Assembly: GCA_963811225.1 (NCBI GenBank)
Contig: CAWEQO010000006.1
Span: 1-14,979, forward strand
DNA: 14,979 bases
Direction: 5' to 3'
Source of the DNA: CAWEQO01 sp963811225
Lineage (GTDB): Bacteria > Chloroflexota > Anaerolineae > Anaerolineales > Anaerolineaceae
The notes under the pieces were generated by a model. It was given only the letters and a program-made list of their open reading frames with translations, ran no database searches and was not told the origin of the DNA. Each line of letters opens with the position of its first letter. Position 1 is the first letter of the stretch. Positions 1-7,349 of the stretch are shown in pieces. Position numbers and translations under genes: made by a program.

Positions 1-39
1 ACCCTTCTCATCATTTCATTATCTTCCTCTCCCGAATAT

Positions 40-876
40 ATGGTAGACTTTGTCTGCAATATTCCGGTGATGAACGATATGATTTATACAGAGACCCAAG
101 CCCCCACCCATACCCGCTCCCCCCTCGAACTGCGCGACATGCATTTCTATTACAGCGCTTTCCGTGCTGTTAAGAACGTCAATCTGCAGATCGAGCCGCA
201 TCAAATCACCGCGATTATCGGCCCATCAGGCTGCGGCAAGAGCACCGTGCTGCGCTCGCTCAACCGCATGAACGATCTTATCCCCGGCACGCGCGTGGAG
301 GGCGAAATCCTCTTCCACGGACAAAACATCTACGCCCCAGAGGTCGACCCCGTCAAGCTCCGCCAGGTGATCGGTATGGTCTTCCAGAAGCCCAACCCCT
401 TCCCGAAGAGCATCTACGAGAACGTCGCCTGGGGAGCCAAGATCAACGGCAGCAAAGAAAACGTGGACGACCTGGTGGAGCAGTCACTGATGCAGGCGGC
501 TTTATGGGATGATGTCAAGGACAACCTCAAAGCCAGCGCCCTATCGCTCTCCGGCGGGCAGCAGCAGCGCCTATGCATCGCCAGGGCTCTGGCAGTCAAA
601 CCCGAGATCATCCTGATGGATGAGCCCTGCTCGGCTCTCGACCCCATCGCTACGCTTAAGATCGAAGACCTGATGCGTGAGTTATCCGCCCGTTACACGA
701 TCGTCATCGTCACCCACAACATGCAGCAAGCCGCCCGCGCCTCCGACTACACTGCCTTCTTCACGATGGACGAAGACCGGGCAGGTATAATGGTAGAATA
801 TGGTCTGACCAACCAGATTTTTACCAATCCACACGATCAACGCACCGAAGATTACATTACCGGGCGTTTCGGTTAA
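40..876 (+). CDS. pstB: Phosphate ABC transporter ATP-binding protein PstB
   Basis: This is the cytoplasmic ATPase of the high-affinity phosphate importer PstSCAB, which drives phosphate uptake and, with PhoU, reports phosphate supply. Seen in the 278-residue product: Walker A GPSGCGKST (61-69), Q-loop Q116 in VFQKPNPFPKSIYENV, ABC signature LSGGQQQR (170-177), Walker B IILMDEP (190-196), D-loop SALD, and switch histidine H226. The FQKPNPFP stretch and the closing YITGRFG are typical of PstB rather than of other ABC ATPases. The start is uncertain: the ATG at 40 has no clear ribosome binding site, and ATGs at 70 and 79 are in frame. ABC similarity begins near residue 29, so any of the three would give a full domain. 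phoU follows after 30 bases. pstS, pstC and pstA would be expected upstream, outside the window. Confidence 0.96.
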   Translation: MVDFVCNIPVMNDMIYTETQAPTHTRSPLELRDMHFYYSAFRAVKNVNLQIEPHQITAIIGPSGCGKSTVLRSLNRMNDLIPGTRVEGEILFHGQNIYAPEVDPVKLRQVIGMVFQKPNPFPKSIYENVAWGAKINGSKENVDDLVEQSLMQAALWDDVKDNLKASALSLSGGQQQRLCIARALAVKPEIILMDEPCSALDPIATLKIEDLMRELSARYTIVIVTHNMQQAARASDYTAFFTMDEDRAGIMVEYGLTNQIFTNPHDQRTEDYITGRFG

Positions 877-906
877 ACCACTCGCAGCTTTGTCAAAGAG
901 GTTGGA

Positions 907-1587
907 ATGCCAAGAGAAACCTTGGATCGGCAAATGCATCAATTGCAAAACGAGATCCTGATGCTTGGCAGCATGGTGGAACAGGCCGTGCTGCGGGCAG
1001 TGGACACGCTGAAACGCCGTGACGTGGAAGCCGCCAAGCATATCTACGAGGATGATTTCTACATTAACGAGAAGCGTTTCGCCCTCGAAAACGCCATTCT
1101 AATCACCATCGCAACCCAACAACCCATCGCTCGCGACCTGCGTATGCTGGCCGCCATGCTCGAGATCATCACCGAGCTCGAACGCATGGGCGACTACGCC
1201 AAAGGCATCGCCAAGGTGACCGTCAAACTCGGCGACGCTGACGCGGCCGTCCCAATCGTAGAGATCAATCGCATGGCCGAGCTTGGGGTCGATATGCTCC
1301 ACCGCTCCCTCAGCGCATTCATGGAGGGCAACGCCAAGCAGGCCAGCTTGATCCCGATGGAAGACGATCAGGTGGACGACCTCTATAACGTGATCTACCA
1401 CGGCCTGGTTAACGCCATGATTGCTAATCCCCAGTCCATCGATCAGGCCAACATGATGATGTGGGTAGCCCACAACCTGGAGCGTCTGGCGGACCGCGTC
1501 ACGAACATCTGCGAACGCACCGTGTTCATGGCAACCGGCGAGCTGCTCGAGCTCGAAACCACGGACGACGAAGACTTATTGGACTGA
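907..1587 (+). CDS. phoU: Phosphate-specific transport system accessory protein PhoU
   Basis: PhoU is a cytoplasmic all-helical protein that couples Pst transporter activity to phosphate signalling and restrains uptake. The 226-residue product has the two expected three-helix-bundle repeats. Each carries the family's acidic metal-binding motif: ELERMGDYAKG (about 90-100) and NLERLADRVTN (about 190-200). Length fits the family (about 215-240). The ATG at 907 is preceded by AGAGG (about 897-901), which supports this start. It lies directly downstream of pstB, as in most pst operons, and is followed by a strong terminator, so it closes this operon. The acidic tail (ETTDDEDLLD) is unremarkable. 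Confidence 0.95.
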   Translation: MPRETLDRQMHQLQNEILMLGSMVEQAVLRAVDTLKRRDVEAAKHIYEDDFYINEKRFALENAILITIATQQPIARDLRMLAAMLEIITELERMGDYAKGIAKVTVKLGDADAAVPIVEINRMAELGVDMLHRSLSAFMEGNAKQASLIPMEDDQVDDLYNVIYHGLVNAMIANPQSIDQANMMMWVAHNLERLADRVTNICERTVFMATGELLELETTDDEDLLD

Positions 1588-1610
1588 ATTGAGATGGTCC
1601 AAGTGTGCGC

Positions 1611-1642
1611 TCCCCCTCCAAAATTGACCGGAGGGGGATTTT
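1611..1642 (+). terminator. Rho-independent terminator after phoU
   Basis: A perfect 9-bp inverted repeat, TCCCCCTCC (1611-1619) and GGAGGGGGA (1630-1638), with a 10-base loop is followed directly by TTTT. It sits 23 bases after the phoU stop. It separates the pst-phoU transcript from the kinase operon that starts just downstream. Confidence 0.85.
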
Positions 1643-1668
1643 GCGTCCATGGCCAAATTTGCTATAAT
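1641..1668 (+). promoter_or_regulatory. Predicted promoter of the kinase/CHAD/HD operon
   Basis: A perfect -10 hexamer TATAAT lies at 1663-1668. The upstream -35 is weak (TTGCGT at 1641-1646, spacer 16, three of six matches) and overlaps the T-tract of the preceding terminator. A transcript from about 1675 would give a leader of about 25 bases to the GTG at 1700, or about 130 bases to the alternative GTG at 1805. Confidence 0.6.
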
Positions 1669-1699
1669 ATTTACAATCACCCTAATAAGTGTCTGAAAA

Positions 1700-2542
1700 G
1701 TGCTGTTTGTGTATGCTGATCGCGGCGTAAACATCCGCCGCAGCCACAACCGCATCAAAGAAGCACTTGAAGATGCTCACGAATCGATCGATAAAGAGGC
1801 AACCGTGCTAAAAAAGGGGAAATATCCTGGAAAATTGATCGTTGTCGAAGGGATCGATGGAAGTGGCAAGTCCACTCAAATCGACCTGCTCTACAAGTGG
1901 CTGCAATCGCAAGGGAAGTCGGTTTACTTCTCAGAGTGGAACTCCTCCGGCCTGGTGAAAAGCACTACCAAGCTGGCCAAAAAGCAGAAGATGTTCACCC
2001 CCACCACCTTCAGCCTGCTGCAAGCCACCGATTTTTCGGACCGCTGGGAGAATTTCATCCTGCCGATGCTTAAGGCAGGCGTGGTCGTCCTGGCAGATCG
2101 CTATGCGTTCACCGCATTCGCTCGCGATGTCGCTCGCGGCGTCGACCCCGGTTGGGTGCGCAACCTGTACTCCTTCTCCATCCAGCCCGACCTGGCAATG
2201 TACTTCCGCGTTCCCTTGGACGTGGCCGTCGAGCGCATCATGGCAGGGCGCGCCAAGCTGAAGTATTACGAGGCCGGCATGGATCTCGGCCTATCAGAGA
2301 ATAGGGTGACCAGCTTCCGCCTGTTCCAGCAGCGCATCATTGATGAGTACGAATCCATGGTCGAAGAGTTTGGCTTTACCGTCATCGACGGTACCTTGCC
2401 CATCGAGCAGCAGCAGCAGGATATCCGCCAAATGGTGCGCAAAGCGCTCTACCGCTGGAAAGGGTTACCGCATCCGCTGCGCTCCAGAAGACGCCGCAAG
2501 GTTCAACCGGTGACTGTTTCCACCCAGGAGGCGCAGAAATGA
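1700..2542 (+). CDS. Thymidylate-kinase-like P-loop kinase, first of a tandem pair
   Basis: The product belongs to the thymidylate-kinase-like P-loop kinases. Seen: Walker A GIDGSGKST (51-59), a DRY motif (133-135) as in dTMP kinases, the strand PDLAMYF, and a lid-like arginine-containing stretch (MAGRAKLKYYEAGMD, 181-195). The REPGGT-type motif of genuine Tmk is missing and is replaced by SEWNSSGLVKSTTK, so dTMP may not be the substrate. The C-terminus is long and strongly basic (LRSRRRRK near 260-267). Start: GTG 1700 lacks a Shine-Dalgarno. An in-frame GTG at 1805 has AAAGAGG five bases upstream and would give 245 residues still containing the whole kinase domain; both are possible. It overlaps the next kinase gene by 4 bp (ATGA). 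Calling it tmk would be risky: a specialised nucleotide or polyphosphate-linked kinase is an inference from neighbours. Confidence 0.8.
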   Translation: MLFVYADRGVNIRRSHNRIKEALEDAHESIDKEATVLKKGKYPGKLIVVEGIDGSGKSTQIDLLYKWLQSQGKSVYFSEWNSSGLVKSTTKLAKKQKMFTPTTFSLLQATDFSDRWENFILPMLKAGVVVLADRYAFTAFARDVARGVDPGWVRNLYSFSIQPDLAMYFRVPLDVAVERIMAGRAKLKYYEAGMDLGLSENRVTSFRLFQQRIIDEYESMVEEFGFTVIDGTLPIEQQQQDIRQMVRKALYRWKGLPHPLRSRRRRKVQPVTVSTQEAQK

Positions 2543-3234
2543 AAGTCGAATTCTACGGCGCCGGTTTCCCTTACAGACCCCTGCGTGAAACCCCTGGAAA
2601 ATTAATCGTCATGGAAGGCACCGACGGCGTCGGCCGCTCCAGTCAGATCGCCTTGCTGCGGCGTTGGTTGGAAGAAGCGGGCTACGCTGTGTCCGATACC
2701 GGTCTGCGGCGCTCACCTCTTACAGCGCCCGGACTAGACGCAGCCAAGATGGGCCACACCCTCGGCCCGCTGACCATGAGCCTTTTTTATGCCACCGATT
2801 TCGCCGACCGCCTGGAAAACCAGATCATTCCGGCCCTGCGCGCCGGTTTTGTAGTCCTTTCCGACCGTTATTTTTATTCGACCATCGCTCGGGATGTGGT
2901 ACGCGGTGCAGACCCGGTCTGGTCTCGGGAAGTGTATGGGTTTGCCCTCAAGCCAGACATGGTCTTGTATCTGAAAGCAGACATCCAGACCCTGATCGCT
3001 CGTATCGTGCACGGCCGCGGCTTTAATTACTGGGAAGCCGGCATGGACATCCGCTGCGCCGATAATCTGTTCGACAGCTTCAAAGCCTATCAGGCGCAGC
3101 TGATCGATCAGTTCGACCAGATGGCCGACGAGTATGGTTTCGTCACCATCGATGCCAACCGCTCTATTCAGGCTGTGTTTGAAGACGCCCGCCAGAATAT
3201 CTCGAAACTGTTCGAGCAAGACCAAGTGAAATGA
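2539..3234 (+). CDS. Thymidylate-kinase-like protein with degenerate P-loop, second of the pair
   Basis: This 231-residue paralogue of the preceding kinase shares its order of motifs: PGKLIVMEG, P-loop, LFYATDFADR, AGFVVLSDRY, ARDVVRGADP, and the EAGMD block. The P-loop reads GTDGVGRSS (27-35), so the lysine of GxxxxGK[ST], which normally contacts the ATP beta/gamma phosphates, is arginine at residue 33. The DRY motif (109-111) is kept. Activity may therefore be weak or lost, and a regulatory subunit pairing with the first kinase is a reasonable inference. The ATG at 2539 has AGGAGG at 2526-2531 (7-base spacer) inside the upstream gene and overlaps its stop codon as ATGA, indicating translational coupling and roughly matched production. 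The CHAD gene follows after 40 bases. Confidence 0.8.
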   Translation: MKVEFYGAGFPYRPLRETPGKLIVMEGTDGVGRSSQIALLRRWLEEAGYAVSDTGLRRSPLTAPGLDAAKMGHTLGPLTMSLFYATDFADRLENQIIPALRAGFVVLSDRYFYSTIARDVVRGADPVWSREVYGFALKPDMVLYLKADIQTLIARIVHGRGFNYWEAGMDIRCADNLFDSFKAYQAQLIDQFDQMADEYGFVTIDANRSIQAVFEDARQNISKLFEQDQVK

Positions 3235-3274
3235 TTGGCATCGGCCGAGCGCTGCCCATCGAAGGGAAGGGTAG

Positions 3275-4295
3275 ATGAGCCCCAGGCCCGATAACAGCAC
3301 CTGCACCTTTGGCGCAGGCATCCTGATAAAATACCTGCAAGCGCTGCTGCAGGAAGTGGATGGCGTGCGTGGCGCGCAGGATATCGAGCATATTCACCGC
3401 ATGCGGGTCGCTTCCCGGCGCTTGCGCGCCGCTTTGCCGCTGTTCGCCCGGTGCTATCCGGATAAGAAGGTGCACTCCTGGCTGAAACAGATCCGCCGGA
3501 TCACCAGGGCCCTGGGCGAGGCGCGTGACGCCGATGTACAGATTGATCGCCTGGAGGACATCTACCGCAGCCTGCCTGAGCGCCGCTATGGTCCGGGTGT
3601 GCGCCGTCTGCTCTTGCGCCTCAAGCAGCAGCGTGCCGGTATGCAGTCGCACGTGGTCCAAACCCTGGATCATTTACTGGAAAGCGGTGTGATCGCTGAA
3701 ATGCAGCAGTATTTTGGAGAACTGCAGCCGGTTGATGATTTACCCATTCCCTACTCCCGGTCTCTTTACGAATTGGGCTTTCAGGCCGGGCAAGATAGTC
3801 TGCAGGATCTCTTCTCTTACGAGCCTTATATTCACGATGAATCCTGTGTCCCCGAGCTGCACGCCATGCGAGTCGCCGCCAAACACCTGCGCTACACCCT
3901 CGAAACCTTCAGCCCGCTCTACCCGCCAAAACTGGACAGGACGATCAAAGTGGTGCGCAAGATCCAAGATACCCTGGGCGAAATCCACGACAGCGATGTG
4001 TGGGTTGATTACCTGCCCACCTTCTTGGAAGAGGAGCGTAAGCGCATCATCGAATTCTATGGCAGCGCCGGCCCAACTCGAAGGATCGTCCCCGGTATCC
4101 AATACTTACAAGAGTTCGCGGCGGGAAGAGCGTCAGAAGCTCTACCGAGGTTTCCTCCAGGACTGGGAGGAGTGGAAGCAGACAGGGTTATGGCAAAACC
4201 TGGAGGAGATGCTGCACCTACCGGTTTCCTTCCAAGGCGAGGTTTACCCACCTGCCGTACCCCTTGCAAACGTTAAAACCCAAGAGGAGGAGTAG
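3275..4295 (+). CDS. CHAD-domain protein (one apparent frameshift near the 3' end)
   Basis: CHAD is an all-helical domain rich in conserved histidines and basic residues that is known to bind inorganic polyphosphate. Two internally repeated halves are visible: HRMRVASRRLRAAL with RALGEARDADV (about 41-88), and HAMRVAAKHLRYTLE with DTLGEIHDSDV (about 196-242). The ATG at 3275 follows GAAGGGAAGG, a good ribosome binding site. The first frame runs to 4276 but changes character after YLQEF. From about 4113-4124 the +1 frame continues with REERQKLYRGFLQDWEEWK and ends at TAG 4293-4295, two bases before the next ATG. One extra base in the GCGGCGGG stretch restores a 339-residue protein. Either a sequencing/assembly slip or a true late frameshift would explain this. 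The helical core is unaffected. Confidence 0.88.
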
Positions 4296-4297
4296 CG

Positions 4298-4981
4298 ATG
4301 GCCTTGATCTATTCTAACGGCACGCCGCACGTCGATATTGAGGAACAGCAAGCGGAGATCGCCCCTCCCGAATTAAGCGAAGAGCAGCGCGGCGCAATGG
4401 ATTTGATCCTCAAGCTGGCCGTGACTTGCGGTTATGAAGCCGAGCATACCCATCACGTCACCTACCTGGCCGAGCGCATGTTCGACGACCTGCAAGAGCT
4501 GCACAAGCTCGGCCCGCAAGAGCGCTACTTGCTCACTTGCGCCTCCCTACTGCACGACATCGGCTGGATGGAAGGCCGCCGCGGCCATCACAAGACGGCC
4601 CTGCGCATCATCCTCGAAACGCCCATGCTGCCCTTCGACCAGAAGCAGCGCCTGATCATTGGCTCCATCGCCCGTTACCACCGCGGCCCGATGCCCAAGC
4701 ATAAGCACGACCATTATGCCGCCCTCGAACCAGAAGAGCAGCATCTGATCGAAATGCTGGCGGCAATCCTGCGCGTCGCCGACGGTCTCGACCGCACCCA
4801 CCGCGGCCTGGTGCAAGACATCCGCTGCACCTTTTCCCACAAGAAGATCGTGGTCCACTGCTCCCTAACCGCCCCCTTCCCCGACGAAGAGGCCGCCACC
4901 AAGGCCAAGAGTAACTTGCTCAAGAAGGTCTTTGACCGCAAGCTGGTCCTCAAGTGGAAAGCGGATCACCAAAAGAAATAG
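4298..4981 (+). CDS. HD-domain protein resembling the C-terminal HD part of exopolyphosphatase
   Basis: The 227-residue protein has an HD phosphohydrolase-type fold. Seen: HTHHV (about 50-54), LLHDIGW with the HD pair at 86-87, GHHK (96-99), ARYHRG (125-130), and LRVADGLDRTH (158-168). The combination of ARYHRG and ILRVADGLDRTH matches the HD-like C-terminal domain of Ppx/GppA exopolyphosphatases. The N-terminal actin-like Ppx/GppA catalytic domain is absent, so this is a stand-alone HD unit. The ATG at 4298 lies two bases after the repaired CHAD stop and behind a strong AGAGGAGGAG site, so it is tightly coupled to CHAD. The final gene of the operon, followed by a strong terminator. A polyphosphate or nucleotide phosphohydrolase role is inferred from family and neighbours; the substrate is unknown. 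Confidence 0.85.
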   Translation: MALIYSNGTPHVDIEEQQAEIAPPELSEEQRGAMDLILKLAVTCGYEAEHTHHVTYLAERMFDDLQELHKLGPQERYLLTCASLLHDIGWMEGRRGHHKTALRIILETPMLPFDQKQRLIIGSIARYHRGPMPKHKHDHYAALEPEEQHLIEMLAAILRVADGLDRTHRGLVQDIRCTFSHKKIVVHCSLTAPFPDEEAATKAKSNLLKKVFDRKLVLKWKADHQKK

Positions 4982-5008
4982 AAGCGCGAAGACGTCCTCG
5001 CATCCTGG

Positions 5009-5073
5009 AAAGGCGCTTCCCAAAACATCTACCCGGCTTCGACAGGGGCGTGGTTTGGGGAAGCGCCTTTTTT
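5009..5073 (+). terminator. Rho-independent terminator closing the kinase/CHAD/HD operon
   Basis: AAAGGCGCTTCCC (5009-5021) pairs perfectly over 13 bp with GGGAAGCGCCTTT (5058-5070) around a 36-base loop that can pair partly with itself. The T-run continues to 5073. It lies 28 bases after the HD gene stop. The remaining bases up to 5204 hold only the promoter and leader of the next gene. Confidence 0.85.
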
Positions 5074-5114
5074 ATAGTACTTAAGTCACAAATAAAACAC
5101 TACTAAGGGTGGTT

Positions 5115-5141
5115 TTTACAACTGAAGCAGGGGGGTATAAT
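5115..5141 (+). promoter_or_regulatory. Predicted promoter of the MoxR/DUF58 operon
   Basis: A perfect TATAAT at 5136-5141 is preceded by TTTACA (5115-5120, five of six matches to the -35 consensus) at a short 15-base spacer; TTTTTA at 5113-5118 gives a 17-base spacer but a poorer match. Transcription from about 5148 would leave a leader of about 57 bases before the TTG start at 5205. Confidence 0.55.
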
Positions 5142-5204
5142 AGGCATCGGGAAAAGCATCCCAACTCCTTCTATCATTTGCTTTCTTAGATAAGGAATCT
5201 CCAC

Positions 5205-6139
5205 TTGATCCAGACGACATCCCAAAAAATTGTTGACAACATTCAGAAAGTCATCGTCGGCAAAGAGGAAGTGATCCAGCTCTTGCTGGCCGCTGTGCTT
5301 TGTGAGGGCCATATCCTGCTCGAAGACGTGCCCGGCACCGGTAAAACCACCCTGGCGCGCGCCCTGGCAGCCTCTCTGGGCTGTTCTTTCCGCCGCATCC
5401 AGTTCACCCCTGACCTGCTGCCCTCGGACGTGACCGGCTTGAGCTGGTTCAACCAGAAAACCCAGGAATTCGAATTCCGACCTGGGCCGATTATGTCGCA
5501 GGTGGTGCTTGGCGACGAGATCAATCGCGCCACCCCACGCACCCAAGCTGCCATGCTGGAGGCCATGCAAGAGCGCCAGGTGACCGGCGATGGCGTCACC
5601 CGCCTGCTGGAGCGGCCCTTCCTGGTGCTCGCCACCCAGAACCCGGTCGAGCTGGAAGGCACCTTCCCCCTGCCCGAGGCCCAGCTGGACCGCTTCTTGA
5701 TGCGGATCTACATCGGCTACCCCAATCAGGACGAGGAAAACGCCATTCTCGAACGCTTCCGCGCCAGCGATCCCCTGCCCGACCTGCAGCCGGTGACCTC
5801 CCCCGCCGAGGTCATCGCCATGCAAACTGCCCGCCGCGAGATCAAGGTCGAAGACACGGTCCGCGATTATATCGTGCGTATTGCCCGCGCCACTCGCAAA
5901 AATCAGGACATCCAGCTGGGCGCCAGCCCGCCGCGACGATGGCCATGTACCAGGCGGCTCAGGCCTGGGCCGCCATCCACGGCCGCGACTTTATTCTGCC
6001 CGACGACGTCAAATTCCTGGCGCCTTACGTGCTGTGTCACCGCCTGATCATCTCACCTCAGGCGCAGCTGCGCGGCCGCTCCTCCATCGAACTGGTCAAC
6101 GACATCGTCTCCACCGTGTCCGTCCCTGTGGAATCCTGA
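5205..6139 (+). CDS. MoxR-family AAA+ ATPase (single-base frameshift at sensor 2)
   Basis: MoxR ATPases are cytoplasmic AAA+ chaperone-like proteins, usually encoded beside DUF58 and membrane partners and thought to help assemble or activate them. Seen: Walker A EDVPGTGKTT (40-49), Walker B VVLGDEINRA (100-109), sensor 1 ATQNP (143-147), and arginine-finger region LPEAQLDRF (156-164). The start is TTG at 5205 with AAGGA at 5192-5196. The frame is open to LGASP at residue 242, then goes wrong. The correct continuation (ATMAMYQAAQAW and onward, ending TGA 6137-6139) is in the frame reached by adding one base near 5927-5936, which would also restore sensor 2 as GASPRA. Repaired length is about 311 residues, normal for MoxR. 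As printed, the product would lose sensor 2 and the lid domain. A sequencing or assembly error in the GC run is the likeliest cause. Confidence 0.9.
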
Positions 6140-6140
6140 C

Positions 6141-7349
6141 GTGACGCCCATCAACTGGCTTCCGCTGCTGATCGTAGCCTTCCTGGCGGGGGCCTACCTC
6201 CGCCTGCCCTGGCTGGTCATCTTCTCGTCGGCGGTGATGCTGGTCATCGGCCTGGCCAGCCTGTGGAAACACTACGCCCTCGAACGTGTCAACTATGTGC
6301 GCCGCTGGCACTACCGGCGTGGCTTTCCCGGCGAGAGCACCGAGGTGCGCATCGAGGTGGAGAATCGCAAGTGGCTGCCCGTCTCCTGGCTGCGGGTATC
6401 CGACCCCTGGCCGGTCAACGTCGCCCCCAATGATGAACCTTCCCTGACCCACTCCGCCATCGCCGATCAGGCCCACCTGATCAATCTGTTCAGCCTGCGT
6501 CCCTTCGAGCGCATCCTGCGCCGCTACAAACTGACCTTCCACAACCGCGGCGTCTACCCGGTCGGCCCGGCCACGCTCGAATCCGGTGACCTGTTCGGCC
6601 TGTACACCGAGGGGAAGCAGATGGAGACGCGTGAAGAGCTCACAGTCTTCCCCGAGCTGCTGCCGCTCTCAATCCTGCAACTGCCCACCGATGATCCCTT
6701 CGGCGACCGGGCTTCCCGCCGCCGTCTGTTCGAAGACCCCAACCTGCCCATGGGCGTGCGTCCCTATCGCCCGGAAGATGAATTCCGGCGCATCCACTGG
6801 AATGCCACCGCCCGCACCGGCTCGATGCAGGTCAAGGTCTACCAGCCGGTCTCCTCACGCGTGATGATGGTCTGCCTCAACGTGCTGACCACCCCGCAGC
6901 CCTGGCTAGGCACCTACAAAACCCTGTTCGAGCAGCTGATCAAGATGGCCGCCACTCTCGTCTACCACAGCTATCAAGACGGCTACTCCGTAGGCCTGAT
7001 TTCCAACGGCTGCCTTGCCCGCGCCGACCATCCTTTCATGATCTCTCCTGGGCGCTCATCCGAGCAGCTGCCGAACCTGCTGCAAGCCCTGGCCGCCGTG
7101 ACCGAGTACACCACCTCTCCGATGGAAAACATGCTGATCAAGTCCATGTCGCAGGTGCCCTACGGCTCGAACCTGACCATCATCACCGCCCTGCTGCCGC
7201 CCACCCTGCTCGATACGCTCATTCGTCTGAAGCGCTACCGCCCCAACATGCTGCTCATCTCGCTGGCCGAAGAAGCCCCACCGCAAATCCCCGGCATCCG
7301 CACCCTGCACCTGCCCTTCATCCCCTCCGGCGAAAAGGAGACGCGCTGA
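6141..7349 (+). CDS. DUF58 membrane-anchored protein, MoxR partner
   Basis: The 402-residue protein starts with two hydrophobic segments (about 6-20 and 24-42) followed by a large soluble part, the usual layout of DUF58 proteins. The family hallmark is visible as YRPEDEFRRIHWNATART (209-226), followed by MQVKVYQP. This lies at the start of a von Willebrand A-like core. The GTG start at 6141 lies one base after the MoxR stop, so translation is probably coupled. No strong Shine-Dalgarno is seen. The stop overlaps the next ATG by one base. MoxR-DUF58 pairs are widespread; the biochemical role is not settled. In related clusters they work with a transglutaminase-like or other membrane partner, possibly in envelope processes. 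Confidence 0.92.
   Translation: MTPINWLPLLIVAFLAGAYLRLPWLVIFSSAVMLVIGLASLWKHYALERVNYVRRWHYRRGFPGESTEVRIEVENRKWLPVSWLRVSDPWPVNVAPNDEPSLTHSAIADQAHLINLFSLRPFERILRRYKLTFHNRGVYPVGPATLESGDLFGLYTEGKQMETREELTVFPELLPLSILQLPTDDPFGDRASRRRLFEDPNLPMGVRPYRPEDEFRRIHWNATARTGSMQVKVYQPVSSRVMMVCLNVLTTPQPWLGTYKTLFEQLIKMAATLVYHSYQDGYSVGLISNGCLARADHPFMISPGRSSEQLPNLLQALAAVTEYTTSPMENMLIKSMSQVPYGSNLTIITALLPPTLLDTLIRLKRYRPNMLLISLAEEAPPQIPGIRTLHLPFIPSGEKETR

Noticed and set aside
1700..2542. Calling the first kinase a genuine dTMP kinase (tmk)
   Set aside because: P-loop and DRY fit, but the REPGGT-type motif is missing and the neighbours point elsewhere, so no symbol was given.
2734..3321. Long open frame on the minus strand opposite the second kinase and the CHAD start
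   Set aside because: It lies wholly over two well-supported plus-strand genes, has no recognisable motif, and its composition is what the antisense of GC-rich coding sequence gives.
5103..5825. 240-codon minus-strand open frame opposite the MoxR gene
   Set aside because: The plus strand carries every MoxR motif; the antisense frame is rich in Gly/His/Gln and shows no domain.
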